Below are positions 33,902 through 35,640 of a DNA stretch of 35,640 bases, in pieces. The position numbers and the translations under genes are program-made. The stretch is taken from assembly GCA_003554115.1 (NCBI GenBank), contig PWFE01000114.1, forward strand, positions 1 through 35,640. The letters are read 5' to 3'. The DNA is from Haloferacaceae archaeon. Its GTDB lineage: Archaea > Halobacteriota > Halobacteria > Halobacteriales > Haloferacaceae. Each line of letters begins with the position of its first letter. Position 1 is the stretch's first letter. Under the pieces are notes generated by a model. That model saw only the letters and a program-made list of their open reading frames with translations. It made no database searches and had not been told where the DNA came from.

Positions 33902-33913
33902 TTTTGTTTTTTT
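33902..33913 (+). terminator. T-run terminator after exported protein 1
   Basis: gttttgttttttt beginning 34 bases after the stop codon. Oligo-T tracts are the usual archaeal terminator, and no stable stem is needed. Confidence 0.6.
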
Positions 33914-34106
33914 GTTGTTCGTTGAGCCGCCGAGAGTCGTCAGGACAGATTGTCACGCTGCTGGTCGGAGACGGGTCGATCCCGACGAAACGAAAGGCTG
34001 CAGATGGTCGGTGGCAGCCGCGTGGCTGCTGAGAGAATCAGACTCCCTATCGCTGCGCCGACTGTGAGCGGAGACCGAAGCGGCGGACTACCGTCTATTA
34101 GCGCGC

Positions 34107-34205
34107 GGCTACGCTTCCGATAGATACCGCCTAAAACACTGCTGGCGGCGCATACACAAGTCCCATTCTCCCACACAGTCAGTTGACGCGGCAAGCCATG
34201 AGGCG
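34107..34205 (+). repeat. Conserved upstream block, copy 2
   Basis: ggctac (34107), CTGCTGG (34139-34145), ATACACAAGT (34152-34161) and CGCGGCAAGCC (about 34188-34198) match copy 1 in order and spacing, with one-base length differences. Confidence 0.7.
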
Positions 34206-34258
34206 ACCAACGATGCCGTTGGTTTCCGAGGGTCTACCGCGAACGAGGTAATCCAACA

Positions 34259-34873
34259 ATGCAACGACGAAAATTCATGCTCGGTGCAGGGAGTGCAGCA
34301 ATCGGAGCAAGCGCGCTTGTCGGCTCAGGTGCGTTCACCGCAGTCGCATCGGAACGAACGGTTAGTGTGCGAGTTGCCAACGACGAAAACGCATACATGG
34401 GGCTCAAAGAGGTCCCCGAGAGCCCCAACAGCAGCTACGTCGACTACGACGACAACGGCAACCTGCAGATTCAGATGGATGACGCCAATCCGAATCTCGA
34501 AGACGAGAAGCTCGGTACTGGTGTCAACCCCAATTCGATCACGATGTTCAAAGACCTGTTCCGGATCCAAAACCAAGGTACACAGCCGATCTACGTGTTT
34601 GCCTTCCTGCAGGGCGACAAGGCCGACCAAGTCGGACTGTCCACCAGCGATGGCTTGCCGTGCTGGGGACTGAAGCTCGATGTCGGCAAGTACGAAGATC
34701 TCGATCTCATGACCAACTCGTACGGAGCCTCGGAGACCGCTCGGCTTGTCGAGAACATGTTCATCGTCGCTATCGGCAATGAGAACCCCGAAGACGGCGA
34801 TCACGAACGAGCCGCCAAAGAGTACGTCCCCGACGACGCTGAGGCAAGCGAAGCCCTCCCTAACGGCGAGTAA
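34259..34873 (+). CDS. Exported TasA/DUF1102-like protein 2
   Basis: 204 residues. The signal MQRRKFMLGAGSAAIGASALVGSGAFT is nearly identical to that of the upstream paralog. The mature part starts SERTVSVRVANDENAYMGL, then GTGVNPNSITMFKDLFRIQNQG (about 87-108), where paralog 1 has GVNPQSTYTFNDVFEIRTQ. The I-x-N-x-G ending is typical of TasA/camelysin-like beta proteins. Between these lies an Asn/Asp-rich loop. A single Cys is at 135. C-terminus is acidic. It is probably a second subunit of the same surface structure. Confidence 0.75.
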   Translation: MQRRKFMLGAGSAAIGASALVGSGAFTAVASERTVSVRVANDENAYMGLKEVPESPNSSYVDYDDNGNLQIQMDDANPNLEDEKLGTGVNPNSITMFKDLFRIQNQGTQPIYVFAFLQGDKADQVGLSTSDGLPCWGLKLDVGKYEDLDLMTNSYGASETARLVENMFIVAIGNENPEDGDHERAAKEYVPDDAEASEALPNGE

Positions 34874-34900
34874 CGCTCGAACTCTTTTTATCCGTTTTTT
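34867..34900 (+). terminator. Hairpin plus T-runs after exported protein 2
   Basis: CGAG (34867-34870) pairs with CTCG (34876-34879) across the stop codon. T5 (34885-34889) and T6 (34895-34900) follow. It ends the cluster before the convergent dnaK. Confidence 0.6.
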
Positions 34901-34943
34901 GCCGACGTAACTGAAAACAGCTGTCTTGAATCAGTCAGCGACG

Positions 34944-35640
34944 CTATTTGTCGTCGGCTTCGTCGGCGTCTGCGTCTTCGAAGTCGGCGTCGACGTACTC
35001 GTCGCCTTCACCGGCTGCTCCTTCGGGACCACCTGGACCGAAGCCACCTTCAGGACCTGCGCCAGCTCCGCCGGGGCCAGCCTGAGCCTGTTGGGCCTGC
35101 TGTTGGTACATCTGTTTGCCGATCTCTTGGAGCTGTTCGGAGAGTGCTTCGGTCGCCTCCTGTAGTTCCTCGGTGTCGGCCTCGTCGTCTTCGAGGACGT
35201 CTTCAACATCGTCGATGGCGTCCCGAATGTCGGCTTCCAGATCGTCGTCGACGGCGTCTTCGTTCTCTTCGAGCAGTGATTCGGCACGCTGGACGGCACC
35301 TTCGGCGTCGTTGCGGGCTTCGATGGCCTCTCTGCGCGCTTTGTCTTCTTCGGCGTGTTTCTCGGCTTCTTCCTGCATCTTCTCGACTTCCTCATCAGAG
35401 AGGCCTGCGCCGCCCTCGATGGTGATCGATTCGGCGTTACCCGAGCCTTGGTCTTCGGCCGAGACATTGACAATGCCGTTGGCGTCAATCGAGAACTCGA
35501 CTTCTATCTGTGGCATGCCGGCGGGTGACGGCGGAATGCCGGTCAACATGAACTCCCCGAGCAGTTCGTTCTCGTTGGCGATTTCGCGTTCGCCCTGGAA
35601 CACCCGGACCTGCACCGAAGTCTGGTTGTCCGCGGCGGTC
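34944..35640 (-). CDS. dnaK: Chaperone DnaK (Hsp70), C-terminal part, cut by window end
   Basis: The last 231 or so codons of DnaK. The visible part begins [19 protein letters not shown] in the substrate-binding beta domain. [33 protein letters not shown] follows, then the helical lid ([24 protein letters not shown]) and a Gly/Gln/Pro-rich disordered tail ending [19 protein letters not shown]. The ATPase domain lies beyond the window. It refolds proteins with GrpE and DnaJ. Convergent with the exported-protein cluster. Confidence 0.96.
   Translation of the reverse strand, partial: TAADNQTSVQVRVFQGEREIANENELLGEFMLTGIPPSPAGMPQIEVEFSIDANGIVNVSAEDQGSGNAESITIEGGAGLSDEEVEKMQEEAEKHAEEDKARREAIEARNDAEGAVQRAESLLEENEDAVDDDLEADIRDAIDDVEDVLEDDEADTEELQEATEALSEQLQEIGKQMYQQQAQQAQAGPGGAGAGPEGGFGPGGPEGAAGEGDEYVDADFEDADADEADDK

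Larger units (their letters stand above)
33868..34258 (+). other. 391-base intergenic region between the two exported-protein genes
   Basis: Holds a T-run (33902-33913), the second copy of the conserved upstream block (34107-34205) and an SD-like GAGGT (34245-34249). A 17-codon frame (34198-34251) ends eight bases before the gene start. A minus-strand open frame at 33940-34194 has no supporting features. Nothing else is recognised. Confidence 0.6.

Noticed and set aside
33940..34194. 84-codon minus-strand frame between the exported-protein genes
   Set aside because: No promoter, no SD, no family resemblance, and it overlaps the conserved upstream block that better explains the sequence.
1..35640. 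Very frequent GTCGAC hexamer
   Set aside because: It arises naturally from Val-Asp codons and haloarchaeal codon use. I see no positional pattern, so I do not treat it as a signal.
1..35640. tRNA genes, CRISPR arrays, insertion sequences or integration sites
   Set aside because: I found no cloverleaf-like sequence, regular repeat-spacer pattern, transposase or flanking duplication by reading both strands. A tRNAscan or repeat-finder run would be decisive.

Overview
The window is chromosomal DNA from a haloarchaeon (class Halobacteria). The evidence is the acidic, Asp/Glu-rich, Lys-poor proteins, the archaeal information genes (aIF5B, Nob1, Pus10, PAN, SecDF without SecA), the TATA-type boxes about 25 bases ahead of leaderless start codons, and a gene order from pus10 to pan that matches my memory of Haloferax volcanii (around HVO_1957 to HVO_1979). 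Base composition looks moderate for the class. I do not assign a genus. There are about 37 protein genes. I see no tRNA, rRNA, CRISPR array or insertion sequence.

Layout: 45-3633 is a polyhydroxyalkanoate (PHA) cluster: phasin-like protein, PhaE, PhaC (with an added C-terminal helix-hairpin-helix domain) and the reductase PhaB. 3672-4446 holds three small genes (ribbon-helix-helix-like, winged-helix, membrane). 4487-6716 is a minus-strand operon of an ArsR-type repressor with a CxC sensor motif and a two-gene ABC-2 exporter, with a near-perfect operator palindrome on the repressor start codon. 6946-25325 is mostly a conserved housekeeping block: Pus10, RNase HII, SecF-SecD, two uncharacterised haloarchaeal families, glucose-6-phosphate isomerase, a CPBP protease, Nob1 with a PRC-barrel protein, a CPA2 antiporter, aIF5B, two paralogous small membrane proteins, pyruvoyl arginine decarboxylase, PAN and oligoendopeptidase F. 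TruA and two converging sulfatase-superfamily genes follow (25361-29257).

The most interesting part is 29351-34873. A membrane-linked winged-helix protein diverges from an ER/archaeal-type signal peptidase with a large C-terminal extension, which is followed by a DUF5305-like membrane protein. Next come three small exported proteins that share an AY-x-GL motif just after the signal segment. Together they resemble the bacterial SipW-TasA arrangement, in which a dedicated ER-type signal peptidase matures fibre-forming proteins. The signal peptidase leader contains a 13-codon ORF with a strong Shine-Dalgarno (SD) site, and its stop codon abuts two interleaved inverted repeats with exact H-type pseudoknot geometry. 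Two of the secreted-protein genes share a duplicated, position-conserved upstream region. I propose this as a candidate regulated surface-fibre or secretion module. The function is inferred. The motifs, repeats and spacings are seen directly.

The window ends inside dnaK (minus strand, 3' part only).
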